Shown here: one piece after another, positions 15,744 to 24,055 of the stretch | Position numbering within the stretch: position 1 is the first letter of the stretch | Layout: each line of letters begins with the position of its first letter | From: UBA1046 sp012511325 | GTDB taxonomy: Bacteria; Bacillota; Clostridia; Saccharofermentanales; DTU023 | Direction: 5' to 3' | DNA length: 64,000 nucleotides | Assembly (NCBI GenBank): GCA_050951925.1 | Contig: JBMNJZ010000001.1 | Span: forward strand, 744,001 to 808,000 | Program-made: the position numbers and the translations under genes | The notes under the pieces: model-generated | Database searches by the model: none | What the model was told of the DNA's origin: nothing | Seen by the model: the letters and a program-made list of their open reading frames with translations, nothing else

Positions 15744-16739
15744 CTAGGTTTCCCGGGCCAGATCTTTGCACATCAATTCTCTGATTTCCGCCGGATCATC
15801 AGTCTGACCCAGAACCCACATCATTTTTGTGACTACAGCCTCGGTGGTCATTCGTCCGGTAGGAATAACTCCTGCTCGCAGTGCTTTTACGGCGACCTCA
15901 TATACCGTAAGATCAGTTCCTTCAAAGGTCACTTGTGTTCCTAAAGCTATTGTCAGACCTTGCGCCAGCAGTTTTTCTACTGCTGAGAGCAGATCCCGGC
16001 GGTGGAAAGGCAAGCCGCCAAAGCCGTAGGCTTCAATAATAATGCCGCGCAATTCCAGATCTGCCAGACTTTCCAGCCATTGGGGTTCAAGGCCGGGTGT
16101 CAGCTTAACCAACATGACTTTAGGCTCAAGCTCCGCCATTAGTTGCGGCTCTCTCTGCGGCGCGGCAGTCATTTCTTGGCCGAACTCGGACAGATGCAGG
16201 ATATTATCGCTGATAGTGCCTATGAGCGGATGATTCACACTGTCAAAGGCGTCAAAAGAATGAGTCTTGATTTTTACGGTGTGATTGCCGCCCATCACTT
16301 TGCCGTCAAAGACAACAAAGATACCTTTTAAGTCGGATATGGCAACTCGGAAAGAATTCAGCAAATTGCCGGGAGCATCGCCTTCGGGCTCAGTCATGGA
16401 TAATTGGGAGCCGGTCAGGACTATAGGCTTCCCGGGATCTTGGAGCATGAAACTGAGAGCAGAGGAAGTATAAGCCAGAGTATCTGTGCCGTGGGAAATC
16501 ACAATCCCGTCATAGCCTGGTAAAGCGGCATAACATTCCGCAGCGATTAACTGCCATTCCTCCGGCTGGACATTCGTGCTGTCCAGATTCATCAGCACTT
16601 TGGTCTCAACTATACATAATTCCGCGATCTCAGGTACTGCTGCCAGCAGATCTTCCGGCGTCAGCTGCGGACTCATCCCGTCTGCGGTCTGAGCCGAGGC
16701 GATAGTGCCGCCTGTGGCCAGCAATAAAACCTTTTTCAC
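15744..16739 (-). CDS. ansA: L-asparaginase, type I (cytosolic-type)
   Basis: Hydrolyses L-asparagine to aspartate and ammonia. Family motifs are the first active-site Thr loop ATGGTIAS (residues 8-15), the second Thr-Asp loop ISHGTDTLAYTSSAL, and VLTGSQ. There is no signal peptide, so it acts in the cytosol. Length of 331 residues fits the family. It precedes the racemase on the same strand and follows the oligopeptide-binding lipoprotein gene by 24 bases, so peptide uptake, Asn breakdown and racemisation may be co-transcribed. Glutaminase side activity is possible. Confidence 0.9.
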   Translation of the reverse strand: MKKVLLLATGGTIASAQTADGMSPQLTPEDLLAAVPEIAELCIVETKVLMNLDSTNVQPEEWQLIAAECYAALPGYDGIVISHGTDTLAYTSSALSFMLQDPGKPIVLTGSQLSMTEPEGDAPGNLLNSFRVAISDLKGIFVVFDGKVMGGNHTVKIKTHSFDAFDSVNHPLIGTISDNILHLSEFGQEMTAAPQREPQLMAELEPKVMLVKLTPGLEPQWLESLADLELRGIIIEAYGFGGLPFHRRDLLSAVEKLLAQGLTIALGTQVTFEGTDLTVYEVAVKALRAGVIPTGRMTTEAVVTKMMWVLGQTDDPAEIRELMCKDLARET

Positions 16740-16763
16740 TGCTATATCTCCGCAAATACTATT

Positions 16764-18467
16764 TTACTCAATATCCCATTCGTGAACATTGAGCAGGAAG
16801 CCGTATGGCGCAGGCACTGCATTGCTCAAGCGCTTGCTGACTGCCCCTAAAGGAGAGATGACATAGAGGGAGACTACGGGCGCATCCTCTTGCACCAACT
16901 TGTCGATATTGCTATAGGCCTTGATCAGGGCGTCCGTATCGCCATCGGCTGTAGCTCTGACAGCGTCCAGATAACCGTTCATGGTCTCGGAGGAATACTG
17001 TACCCAGTTCTGGAATTCCGGCGTGCCGGTAACCAGCCAATTGACGTCCGGATAGGGGTCAACCGGAACCATCGTATACTGGACGGCCAACAGATCGAAA
17101 TCATGTGAGCCGGCGGCTTCCAATAGAGAGCCGATATCCAAAGTAGTGATCTTGGCTTCTATACCGACATCTCTCAGCTGTTCGACAACAACATTGGCAG
17201 CCTTGACGAAGGTAGGGTCACCGGAATTGATCTTGAATTCCAGCGGCCGGTCCTGTGTCCACCCGGCTTCCTCCAGCAGCGCTCTTGCTTCGTCCGGCGC
17301 AAAGGGCAGGGGGATGACGCCTTCGTCAAAATAGGGTGAGTAAGAGGTGATGAAGCCATCGATGATTTCGCCGTTGCCGTTGAGGAAGCCGTCGAGAATC
17401 TGCTGCCGGTTGATTGCTTTATTGATGGCGCGGCGAGCGCGGACATCGGATACGCTTTCGGTATTGATAAAGAGCAGCTGATTTGTAACCGGGGGCGCAT
17501 ACACCGGTTGGACATTATCCAGGGCAGCGATCGCTTCGTGGTCGGCATCGGGGATTGAAGCCATCGTAGGTTGAATGAAATCGATCTCGCCCGTCTTCAG
17601 ACCGGGGAGCAGCTGATTGCCCTGTACGACCTTGATATTGAGCTTGTTGATCTTGGGAGCGCCCAGATAATAATTGGGATTGGCCTCATAAGAGGCAAAA
17701 TGCTCCATATTGACTTCGTAGCATCTGTAAGCGCCGGAGACGACTTCGGGATTATTGAACCAATCTGTGGTCTTCAGCTCTTCAATAGAAAGCTGATTCA
17801 GCTTATGCTCGGGAATGACATGCATATAGCGGGCATAGGTGTTGAGGAAAGAGGTCAGCGGCATCGGAGTGGTCGAGGTCAAAGTCAGAGTCATATCATC
17901 GACTTTGTTGAGACCGGGTACACTCTCCAGGGTAGCATCATCAGGCAGATAGCCGCTCTCATTCCAGCCGTCAAAGATGCTGTACAGACCCATCGAGACA
18001 TTGCCGATGCCGGTGCTGGTCAGCTTTAACAGTGTGAAAATAACATCGTTGGCGTCCACTTGCTCTCCGTCCGACCATTTAATCTCGGGATTGACCTTGA
18101 TCGTAAAGGTCAGATTGTCTTCGGTGGTAATCTCCGATGCTATCTGCGGCACAAAGTCCAGATTGTTGTCCAGATCAACGAGAGGCAGGAACATGAGGCT
18201 GATCGCATATTTATTGACCTCAGTGGCATCAAGCAGCAGCGGGTTCAAGGAGCCGATGACATTGGTAACGCCGATATTGACGATCTTGTCACCGACGGGG
18301 CCCGGAGTTTCCTCCCCAGCATCAGACTGTGTGGCACTGCTGTCCGCATCAGTAGCCTGATCTTTCTTTTTGCTGCAGGCGACGAGGCTAATCAGCAATG
18401 AGAAGACAAGAATCAAGGCAATAATTGCGGCGATGATCCGCACTATTTTTTGTTGTTTTAGATTCAT
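16764..18467 (-). CDS. Oligopeptide/dipeptide ABC transporter substrate-binding lipoprotein
   Basis: Family 5 solute-binding protein (DppA/OppA type) of 567 residues. The N-terminus is a lipoprotein signal with a lipobox ending in SLVAC. The start at 18467 (MNLKQQKIVRI) is preceded by AGAGGA; the longer frame from 18506 lacks a site. Typical segments are SLNPLL, FTIKVNPEIKWSDG, VDANDVIFTL and RAINKAINRQQIL. The transporter's ATPases and permeases (18723-22614) are divergently transcribed from the other side of a 255-bp intergenic region. A small dyad GTCAG-TG-CTGAC (18583-18594) lies between the two units and might be a shared operator. Confidence 0.9.
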   Translation of the reverse strand: MNLKQQKIVRIIAAIIALILVFSLLISLVACSKKKDQATDADSSATQSDAGEETPGPVGDKIVNIGVTNVIGSLNPLLLDATEVNKYAISLMFLPLVDLDNNLDFVPQIASEITTEDNLTFTIKVNPEIKWSDGEQVDANDVIFTLLKLTSTGIGNVSMGLYSIFDGWNESGYLPDDATLESVPGLNKVDDMTLTLTSTTPMPLTSFLNTYARYMHVIPEHKLNQLSIEELKTTDWFNNPEVVSGAYRCYEVNMEHFASYEANPNYYLGAPKINKLNIKVVQGNQLLPGLKTGEIDFIQPTMASIPDADHEAIAALDNVQPVYAPPVTNQLLFINTESVSDVRARRAINKAINRQQILDGFLNGNGEIIDGFITSYSPYFDEGVIPLPFAPDEARALLEEAGWTQDRPLEFKINSGDPTFVKAANVVVEQLRDVGIEAKITTLDIGSLLEAAGSHDFDLLAVQYTMVPVDPYPDVNWLVTGTPEFQNWVQYSSETMNGYLDAVRATADGDTDALIKAYSNIDKLVQEDAPVVSLYVISPLGAVSKRLSNAVPAPYGFLLNVHEWDIE

Positions 18468-18722
18468 ATTAAAAATAATTCCTCTCTTAATATCAAAATG
18501 CGACAATCTTTATTATATACGATATAAGTTCTCCTTGCAGATATGATATTAAGTTGAATTGGTTTTTGATCAGAAGGGCTTGGTCAGTGCTGACAAAGAG
18601 CCGGCACCGTGGATAAGCGGTTCGCAGTTAGGATTTTTGTCTGGGCGTACGGCCACAACTGCTGTGGTATGATTAGGAAAAAAGAAAGAGAAAAGGAAGA
18701 AAATCGAGGTCAAGTGAACAGA

Positions 18723-19814
18723 ATGACGACTTCTGGATATACTGAGCCAGTACTCTCCGTACGGGACTTGGCAATAAGCTTTAATACCGGGCAGGGAGAG
18801 CGCGTTCTCCTGCGCGATGCCAGCTTTGAGGTCAAGCGCGGGGAAGTGCTGGGCATTGTAGGCGAATCGGGCAGCGGCAAAAGCATCACGGCCTTGTCTC
18901 TGATGGGGCTGTTGCCGGCCGGCGGACGGGTTTCCCATGGAGAGGCCTGGTTTGAGGGGCAGGATCTGTTCACATTATCGCCGCGTCAATTAGACCGGAT
19001 TCGCGGCAAGCGGATCGCCATGATTTTCCAGGATGCGTTGACCAGTCTCAATCCTGTTTTTACGATCGGCAATCAGATAGTGGAAGGGATCAGGGCACAT
19101 CAGGATATTTCGAAGGCGCAAGCGGCTCAGCAAGCCGCCGGGCTCCTGGGCCGTGTCGGCATGGCTGATCCGGACAATGTATTGAATCAATATGCCCATA
19201 TGCTCTCCGGAGGCATGCGGCAAAGGGCTATGATCGCAATGGCTCTGGCCAGCGAGCCGGCGCTGATCATAGCTGATGAAGCCACCAGTTCCCTGGATGT
19301 TACGATCCAGGCTCAGATCATGCATCTGTTGCGCGAGCTGTCTCTGGAGCGTGAAATGTCGGTGCTGCTGATTACCCACGATATCGGACTGATTGCCCAG
19401 ATGGCAGACAAGGTTATTGTCATGTATGCCGGCGAGATCGTGGAGAACACGGATGTCTTTACGCTCTTTGAAGCCCCGGGGCATCCCTATACGCGTGCTC
19501 TGCTGGAGACCGTGCCCAGCATCGAAGATGACAAAGACAGGGAGCTGCAGGCTATTCCCGGGGTAGTACCGGAAGATTATGATGCGATCAGCGGTTGCCG
19601 CTTTGCCGGCCGCTGCGCTTATGTCGAGCCAAAATGCCGTGAAACCAGGCAGATCATGCTGCCGCTGGATGAATGCCGGCAGGTTCGCTGTATGCGGGCT
19701 CAGAATAATGAGTTGGAGTTCGTGCATTCTACGCAATGTGAAGCTTCCAAGATAGCTTTGGCGCGGCGGCGACAGGAAGATAAAGCCGAGCTGGAGGAGC
19801 GGTTGCGGGCATGA
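18723..19814 (+). CDS. Oligopeptide ABC transporter ATP-binding protein (OppD/DppD type)
   Basis: First gene of a four-gene operon. Walker A GESGSGKS, signature LSGGMRQRA, Walker B LIIADEATSSLD and the C-terminal oligopeptide-transport extension with clustered cysteines (GCRFAGRCAYVEPKC) are visible. The start is uncertain: ATG 18723 (12 bases after GAGGT) is chosen over GTG 18714 and an upstream ATG. Its stop overlaps the start of the next gene by 4 bases, indicating coupling. Forms a heterodimeric motor with the 19811-20791 product. Confidence 0.9.
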   Translation: MTTSGYTEPVLSVRDLAISFNTGQGERVLLRDASFEVKRGEVLGIVGESGSGKSITALSLMGLLPAGGRVSHGEAWFEGQDLFTLSPRQLDRIRGKRIAMIFQDALTSLNPVFTIGNQIVEGIRAHQDISKAQAAQQAAGLLGRVGMADPDNVLNQYAHMLSGGMRQRAMIAMALASEPALIIADEATSSLDVTIQAQIMHLLRELSLEREMSVLLITHDIGLIAQMADKVIVMYAGEIVENTDVFTLFEAPGHPYTRALLETVPSIEDDKDRELQAIPGVVPEDYDAISGCRFAGRCAYVEPKCRETRQIMLPLDECRQVRCMRAQNNELEFVHSTQCEASKIALARRRQEDKAELEERLRA

Positions 19815-20791
19815 CTTTGCTGCGGGCGGAAAATCTCTATCGCACCTTCCCGGCTGCGGGAGGTTTTGCCGGGAGGAGAAGAGTCCGGGCCGTGACGGAT
19901 ATCTCGCTGACGATGTATGAGAATGAGACTTTGGGTCTGGTAGGGGAATCCGGCAGCGGCAAGTCTACTCTGGGCCGTATGTTGGTCGGCCTGGATAAGC
20001 CTGACAGCGGAGCTGTCTACTATCGGGGACAGGATCTGTCACAACTAAAGGGCCAGGATAAGAAGCGCGTCCGCACAGAGATGCAAATTGTCTTTCAGGA
20101 CCCCTGGGCCTCGCTTAATCCGCGGAAGCGCATCTACGATATCTTGTCTGCGCCGCTGCTATATCATAATTATGCGACCAAGGCGGATGTCGGCGCAAAA
20201 GTCACCGCTTTGCTGGAAAAGGTCGGTTTGTCGCGGGAAAGCGGCGAGCGCTATCCGCATGAATTCTCCGGCGGACAGCGCCAGCGGATCGGCATTGCCA
20301 GAGCCCTATCCTTAAATCCGGCATTGATCGTTTGCGATGAGCCGGTTTCTGCTTTGGATGTCTCAATTCAGGCTCAGATTTTGAATTTGCTGCATGAACT
20401 GCAGGATGAATACAATCTGACCTTGCTGTTTATCTCTCATGGGCTGGCCTCGATCAAGTATCTGTCCGATCGGATCGCAGTTATGTATCTGGGGAGGATC
20501 GTTGAGATCGCCGGAGCCGAAAAACTGTTCAGCTCCACTTATCATCCCTATACCAGAGCGCTGATCATGTCTTCGCCGGTGCCTGATCCCTATCGCAGAC
20601 AGGAGCCGGCGGCGTTGCTCAGCGGCGAAATACCGTCCAATATCGATCCTCCGTCCGGCTGCCATTTCCATCCGCGCTGTCCGCTGGCGGAAGATTCTTG
20701 CCGTCAGGAGATCCCGCAATTAATGCCTGTGCCTGGCGATCACACGCATCTTGTCGCCTGTCCGATTGCTCTGGCTGGAGGCGGCCTATGA
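19811..20791 (+). CDS. Oligopeptide ABC transporter ATP-binding protein (OppF/DppF type)
   Basis: Second ATPase of the operon, 326 residues. Walker A GESGSGKS, signature FSGGQRQRI, Walker B LIVCDEPVSALD, and the C-terminal motif PPSGCHFHPRCPLA of the family. Starts 4 bases inside the end of the first ATPase and itself overlaps the first permease start by 4 bases (ATGA). The tight overlaps show one translationally coupled operon. Confidence 0.92.
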   Translation: MTLLRAENLYRTFPAAGGFAGRRRVRAVTDISLTMYENETLGLVGESGSGKSTLGRMLVGLDKPDSGAVYYRGQDLSQLKGQDKKRVRTEMQIVFQDPWASLNPRKRIYDILSAPLLYHNYATKADVGAKVTALLEKVGLSRESGERYPHEFSGGQRQRIGIARALSLNPALIVCDEPVSALDVSIQAQILNLLHELQDEYNLTLLFISHGLASIKYLSDRIAVMYLGRIVEIAGAEKLFSSTYHPYTRALIMSSPVPDPYRRQEPAALLSGEIPSNIDPPSGCHFHPRCPLAEDSCRQEIPQLMPVPGDHTHLVACPIALAGGGL

Positions 20792-21750
20792 ATCGGGGCG
20801 GATTGCTGCGCTATATCCTGAAAAGGCTGCTGATTGCGGTTCCGGTGCTGATTGGCATTACTCTGATTGATTATCTGCTCATGAATCTGGCAGGCAATCC
20901 GATTGATATGCTGATCGGCCCCCGCGTTACGGAAGCGGCCAAGGCCGCCAAAATGGCCGAGCTGGGTCTGGATCAACCTTTTCTGGTGCGTTACTGGCTG
21001 TGGCTGACGGAGCTGATGCGGGGGAATATGGGTTATTCGCTTATGACTTATCAGCCTGTCGCCAAGATGATCGCGCAGAATCTGAGCCCGACCTTGCTGT
21101 TGATGGGAACCTCAATGCTGCTGTCCTTCCTGATCTCGATTCCTTTGGGCATCTATTCGGCACTTAAGCAATATACTCTGCGCGATTATGCCATTGTCGG
21201 CACTGCCTTCCTCTTTATCAGCATTCCCGGTTTTTTCCTGGCGCTGGTCTTGGTATATCTGTTCTCAACCAAGTTGGGCTGGCTGCCCTCCAGCGGTATG
21301 AAGACTCTGGGCGGAGCAGGGGGGATGCTGGACACTCTGCGGCATATGATTATGCCGGTTTTGGTGCTGGCTGCCTCAGTTACCGGCAGCAATATCCGCT
21401 ATATTCGCTCCAGCATGCTGGAGATTTTACAGCAACCCTATCTGCGCACGGCTGAAAGCAAGGGTATCGGTCGCTTTAAGGTCATCGGCAAACACGCCTT
21501 TCGGAATGCCATGATTCCGATTGTGACCCTGATAGGTCTGCAATTGCCGATGCTGCTAGGCGGCGCGGTTGTGGTTGAGCAGATTTTTTCCTGGCCGGGG
21601 CTGGGCCTGATGACTATGAGTGCGATCTTGAATCGCGATTTCCCGGTTATCATGGGTGTCAGTCTCTTGGCGGCGATTGCCGTTCTGATGGCCAATATTA
21701 TTACCGATATTCTCTATGCGGTCGTCGATCCGACGATCCGTTATGATTAG
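20788..21750 (+). CDS. Oligopeptide ABC transporter permease (OppB/DppB type)
   Basis: A 320-residue membrane protein with six predicted helices. It opens with RYILKRLLIAVPVLIGIT, the usual DppB N-terminus, and has the EAA-like coupling motif around TAESKGIGRFKVIGKHAFRN. Earlier in-frame starts lie within the upstream ATPase gene; ATG 20788 overlapping its stop is the natural start. Partner permease follows after 9 bases. Confidence 0.92.
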   Translation: MNRGGLLRYILKRLLIAVPVLIGITLIDYLLMNLAGNPIDMLIGPRVTEAAKAAKMAELGLDQPFLVRYWLWLTELMRGNMGYSLMTYQPVAKMIAQNLSPTLLLMGTSMLLSFLISIPLGIYSALKQYTLRDYAIVGTAFLFISIPGFFLALVLVYLFSTKLGWLPSSGMKTLGGAGGMLDTLRHMIMPVLVLAASVTGSNIRYIRSSMLEILQQPYLRTAESKGIGRFKVIGKHAFRNAMIPIVTLIGLQLPMLLGGAVVVEQIFSWPGLGLMTMSAILNRDFPVIMGVSLLAAIAVLMANIITDILYAVVDPTIRYD

Positions 21751-21759
21751 AGGCGACAA

Positions 21760-22614
21760 ATGACGGAGAACAGTTATCTGAGAACAATCTGGAAACGCTT
21801 CAAGCGGCATAGACTGGCTATGGTCAGTCTGGTCTTTCTGTCTTTTGTCATTATAATTGCCCTGCTGGCGCCTCTGATTGCCCCTTATCATCCCGATCGG
21901 ATCAGCGGTGACTTCGGCGCTCCGCCTGGCAATGGACACTTGCTGGGCACGGATGATGTCGGCCGTGATGTGCTGAGCCGCCTGATCTATGCAACCCGAA
22001 TCTCTCTCCTGGTCGGTGTGCTTTCTACCGCAATCTCGACAGCAATCGGTGTGGTGCTGGGACTGGTTTCCGGTTTCTTCGGCAAGTTTATTGATGCGGT
22101 CATCATGCGCTTCACCGATATGGTGATGTCTTTCCCCTATCTGTTGCTGGTACTGGTTGCGGCCGCGATTTTTGGTCCCAGCCTGCTGAACATTATTATT
22201 ATCCTGGGCTTTGTTAACTGGCCCGGCGTGGCCAGACTCGTGCGGGGCAATGTTCTGTCCCTGCGGGAGCGGGCCTTTGTCCAGGGCGCTCTCGTTGCCG
22301 GCCTGCCCAAGCCGTATATCCTGTTTTCGGAGATCTTGCCCAATACGATGGCGCCGGTGCTGATCCATTCCAGCTCAGTCATGGCTTTTTCCATTCTGGA
22401 CGAGGCGGCACTGTCTTTCCTCGGCATGGGTGTACAGACACCTACCGCCAGCCTGGGCAATATGCTGGGCGCCGCGACCTCTCAGGCTGTCCTGACCGAT
22501 CTGCCCTGGCTCTGGATTCCGCCGGGCGTAGTCATCGTCCTGCTTGTGATGTCTGTCAACTTTATCGGCGACGCTATCCGCGACGCCTTCGATCCTACCA
22601 ATCCTCTGGTCTGA
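21760..22614 (+). CDS. Oligopeptide ABC transporter permease (OppC/DppC type)
   Basis: A 284-residue permease with the DppC N-terminal signature (WKRFKRHRLAMVSL), the periplasmic-loop motif GTDDVGRDVLSRLIYATRISL and the coupling segment RERAFVQGALVAGLPKPYI. It completes the importer: lipoprotein, two ATPases, two permeases. No terminator is obvious behind it; the next promoter lies 36 bases downstream. Confidence 0.92.
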   Translation: MTENSYLRTIWKRFKRHRLAMVSLVFLSFVIIIALLAPLIAPYHPDRISGDFGAPPGNGHLLGTDDVGRDVLSRLIYATRISLLVGVLSTAISTAIGVVLGLVSGFFGKFIDAVIMRFTDMVMSFPYLLLVLVAAAIFGPSLLNIIIILGFVNWPGVARLVRGNVLSLRERAFVQGALVAGLPKPYILFSEILPNTMAPVLIHSSSVMAFSILDEAALSFLGMGVQTPTASLGNMLGAATSQAVLTDLPWLWIPPGVVIVLLVMSVNFIGDAIRDAFDPTNPLV

Positions 22615-22649
22615 TCCGCATCAGGCAGTAGCTTTTGTTCAGAAATGAA

Positions 22650-22678
22650 TTGCCTTGTATTTCCACCCGTGTTACCAT
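22650..22678 (+). promoter_or_regulatory. Promoter of the flavodoxin-MarR operon
   Basis: TTGCCT (22650-22655), 17-base spacer, TACCAT (22673-22678). Immediately followed by a dyad (22679-22698). Confidence 0.5.
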
Positions 22679-22698
22679 ATAAGTAATATATTACCTAT
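22679..22698. promoter_or_regulatory. Dyad operator candidate, probably for the adjacent MarR regulator
   Basis: A perfect 12-bp palindrome GTAATATATTAC (22683-22694) extended by ATA/TAT at the ends with one mismatch. It lies at the likely transcription start of a two-gene operon that encodes a MarR protein, so autoregulation is the natural reading. Confidence 0.6.
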
Positions 22699-22717
22699 AT
22701 CGGATAGCGGAGGCCCT

Positions 22718-23266
22718 ATGAAATCTTTAATCCTTTATCGCTCGCAATACGGCAGCACTGAACAATACGCCCGCTGGATTCAGGAAGAATTATCCGCTCA
22801 AGCGGATAGCTTTGATAATCTGGGCAAATATGATATCGGGGACTATGATCTTGTCATTGTCGGCGAAGGCGTTTATGCGGGACAATTCCAGACACCGAAG
22901 CAAATGATTCCGATAATAGAAAAATATCCCGATAAACGATTTATCTTTTTCATAGTCGGGATAGCGGATATGGAAGATCAGGAAAACCGAGAGAAGCTTT
23001 ATAGCGACCTTGCTAAGAGCATGGGATCCGCTATTGAGAATGTTAAGGTTTTTTTCCTGCGTGGAGTCCTGGATTACGGCAAGCTAAACTTCAAGCATAA
23101 GACCATGATGTGGATGCTTGTAAAATATCTAAAAAGAAAACCCGAAAAAGATTTGCCGAAAGACGCAGATCAACTAATCAGCACTTATGGCCGGAAGGTC
23201 AGTTTCATCGATAAGGATTCCCTAAAGCCGCTCATAAGATATGCCAAAGAGGAAACTACCGAATGA
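22718..23266 (+). CDS. Flavodoxin-domain protein (HemG-like)
   Basis: A 182-residue flavodoxin-fold protein. The FMN phosphate loop is visible at the N-terminus (YRSQYGSTEQYA, residues 6-17), followed by YDLVIVGEGVYAGQF, which matches the Flavodoxin_5 group that includes menaquinone-dependent protoporphyrinogen oxidase. GGAGG lies 6 bases before ATG 22718. It overlaps the MarR gene by 4 bases, so the pair is co-expressed. Likely an electron carrier or quinone/flavin reductase controlled by MarR; there are no heme genes nearby to support HemG function. Confidence 0.78.
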   Translation: MKSLILYRSQYGSTEQYARWIQEELSAQADSFDNLGKYDIGDYDLVIVGEGVYAGQFQTPKQMIPIIEKYPDKRFIFFIVGIADMEDQENREKLYSDLAKSMGSAIENVKVFFLRGVLDYGKLNFKHKTMMWMLVKYLKRKPEKDLPKDADQLISTYGRKVSFIDKDSLKPLIRYAKEETTE

Positions 23267-23742
23267 AAATAGAGGACTATATTGAGCAAAAAGGGAAAAC
23301 CACAGAGGGGAAGAAGTCTGTTCTCTTTTTCGCTCTCTTTGTTATAACCAATCGTATTGAGACAATCTACAATGCCGGCAGAGAAGAATTGACCTTAAAG
23401 CAGTTAATGCTCCTGATCTTAGTTTCCATATCGGAAGGCGGGACCTTCACAGGATACGGAAAGATGATGGGGTCTTCCAGGCAAAACATTAAAACCTTGG
23501 CTAAAGCCCTGGAAAAGAAGTCCTATGTCTCGATCAGACAGGATGAAAACGACCGCAGAGCCTGCGGTATCTATTTAACTGCTAAGACGGCAAAACATTT
23601 TAAGGACACGGACGATTATTATACAAAACAGATTCTTTCTCTCTTCTCTGAATTTACAAAGGACGAGATTGATTTAATGTTTGCCTTTATGCCAAAGCTT
23701 TTTGCAGGCATTCAAAAAATGGAGAAATTACGCAGAGTTTAA
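23263..23742 (+). CDS. MarR-family transcriptional regulator
   Basis: A 159-residue winged-helix protein. The recognition region YGKMMGSSRQNIKTLAKALEKKSYV and the wing RQDENDRRACGIYLTAK are classic MarR. It is coupled to the flavodoxin gene by an ATGA overlap and probably binds the palindrome at 22679-22698. The effector is unknown. Confidence 0.88.
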   Translation: MKIEDYIEQKGKTTEGKKSVLFFALFVITNRIETIYNAGREELTLKQLMLLILVSISEGGTFTGYGKMMGSSRQNIKTLAKALEKKSYVSIRQDENDRRACGIYLTAKTAKHFKDTDDYYTKQILSLFSEFTKDEIDLMFAFMPKLFAGIQKMEKLRRV

Positions 23743-23763
23743 TCGATTTTTCCAACTCTCGCA

Positions 23764-23805
23764 CCTATTTCGAGATATTCGATATTTTGATTTTCTCGAA
23801 ATAGG
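23764..23805. repeat. Perfect 11-bp inverted repeat
   Basis: CCTATTTCGAG (23764-23774) and CTCGAAATAGG (23795-23805) with a 20-base AT-rich spacer. It overlaps the 3' end of the small minus-strand frame and lies 22 bases after the marR stop. There is no adjacent T-run, so it is not a standard terminator. Confidence 0.6.
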
Positions 23806-23986
23806 GCAGTACGTTATATATTGCGTGAAAGTTCGCAATATCTGAAAGGTATCTTTTTATACGGCAATCAGCCAGAGCCGCAGTTCTGATTTCATCGAGA
23901 TTGTCCTTAGGTTCATGCCCCAGGTTAAGACGGATTGCGTATTTCAGCCAGTCATCGCTGATTTCCAATAGCTTTAGATAATCCAT
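23765..23986 (-). CDS. Small hypothetical protein, possibly a truncated N-terminal fragment
   Basis: A 73-residue frame starting at ATG 23986 after GGGGGAA. The sequence is hydrophilic and helical in character (DYLKLLEISDDWLKYAIRL) and looks like the beginning of a larger protein that ends early within an inverted repeat. I do not recognise the family. It lies between marR and the AAA ATPase; it could be a real small protein or a remnant. Confidence 0.4.
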   Translation of the reverse strand: MDYLKLLEISDDWLKYAIRLNLGHEPKDNLDEIRTAALADCRIKRYLSDIANFHAIYNVLPYFEKIKISNISK

Positions 23987-24055
23987 TTCCCCCGCCAACC
24001 TACATATAAAATTCAAAATTGAATTTATTTCACTAGTTGCTTACTTGAACTGTAT

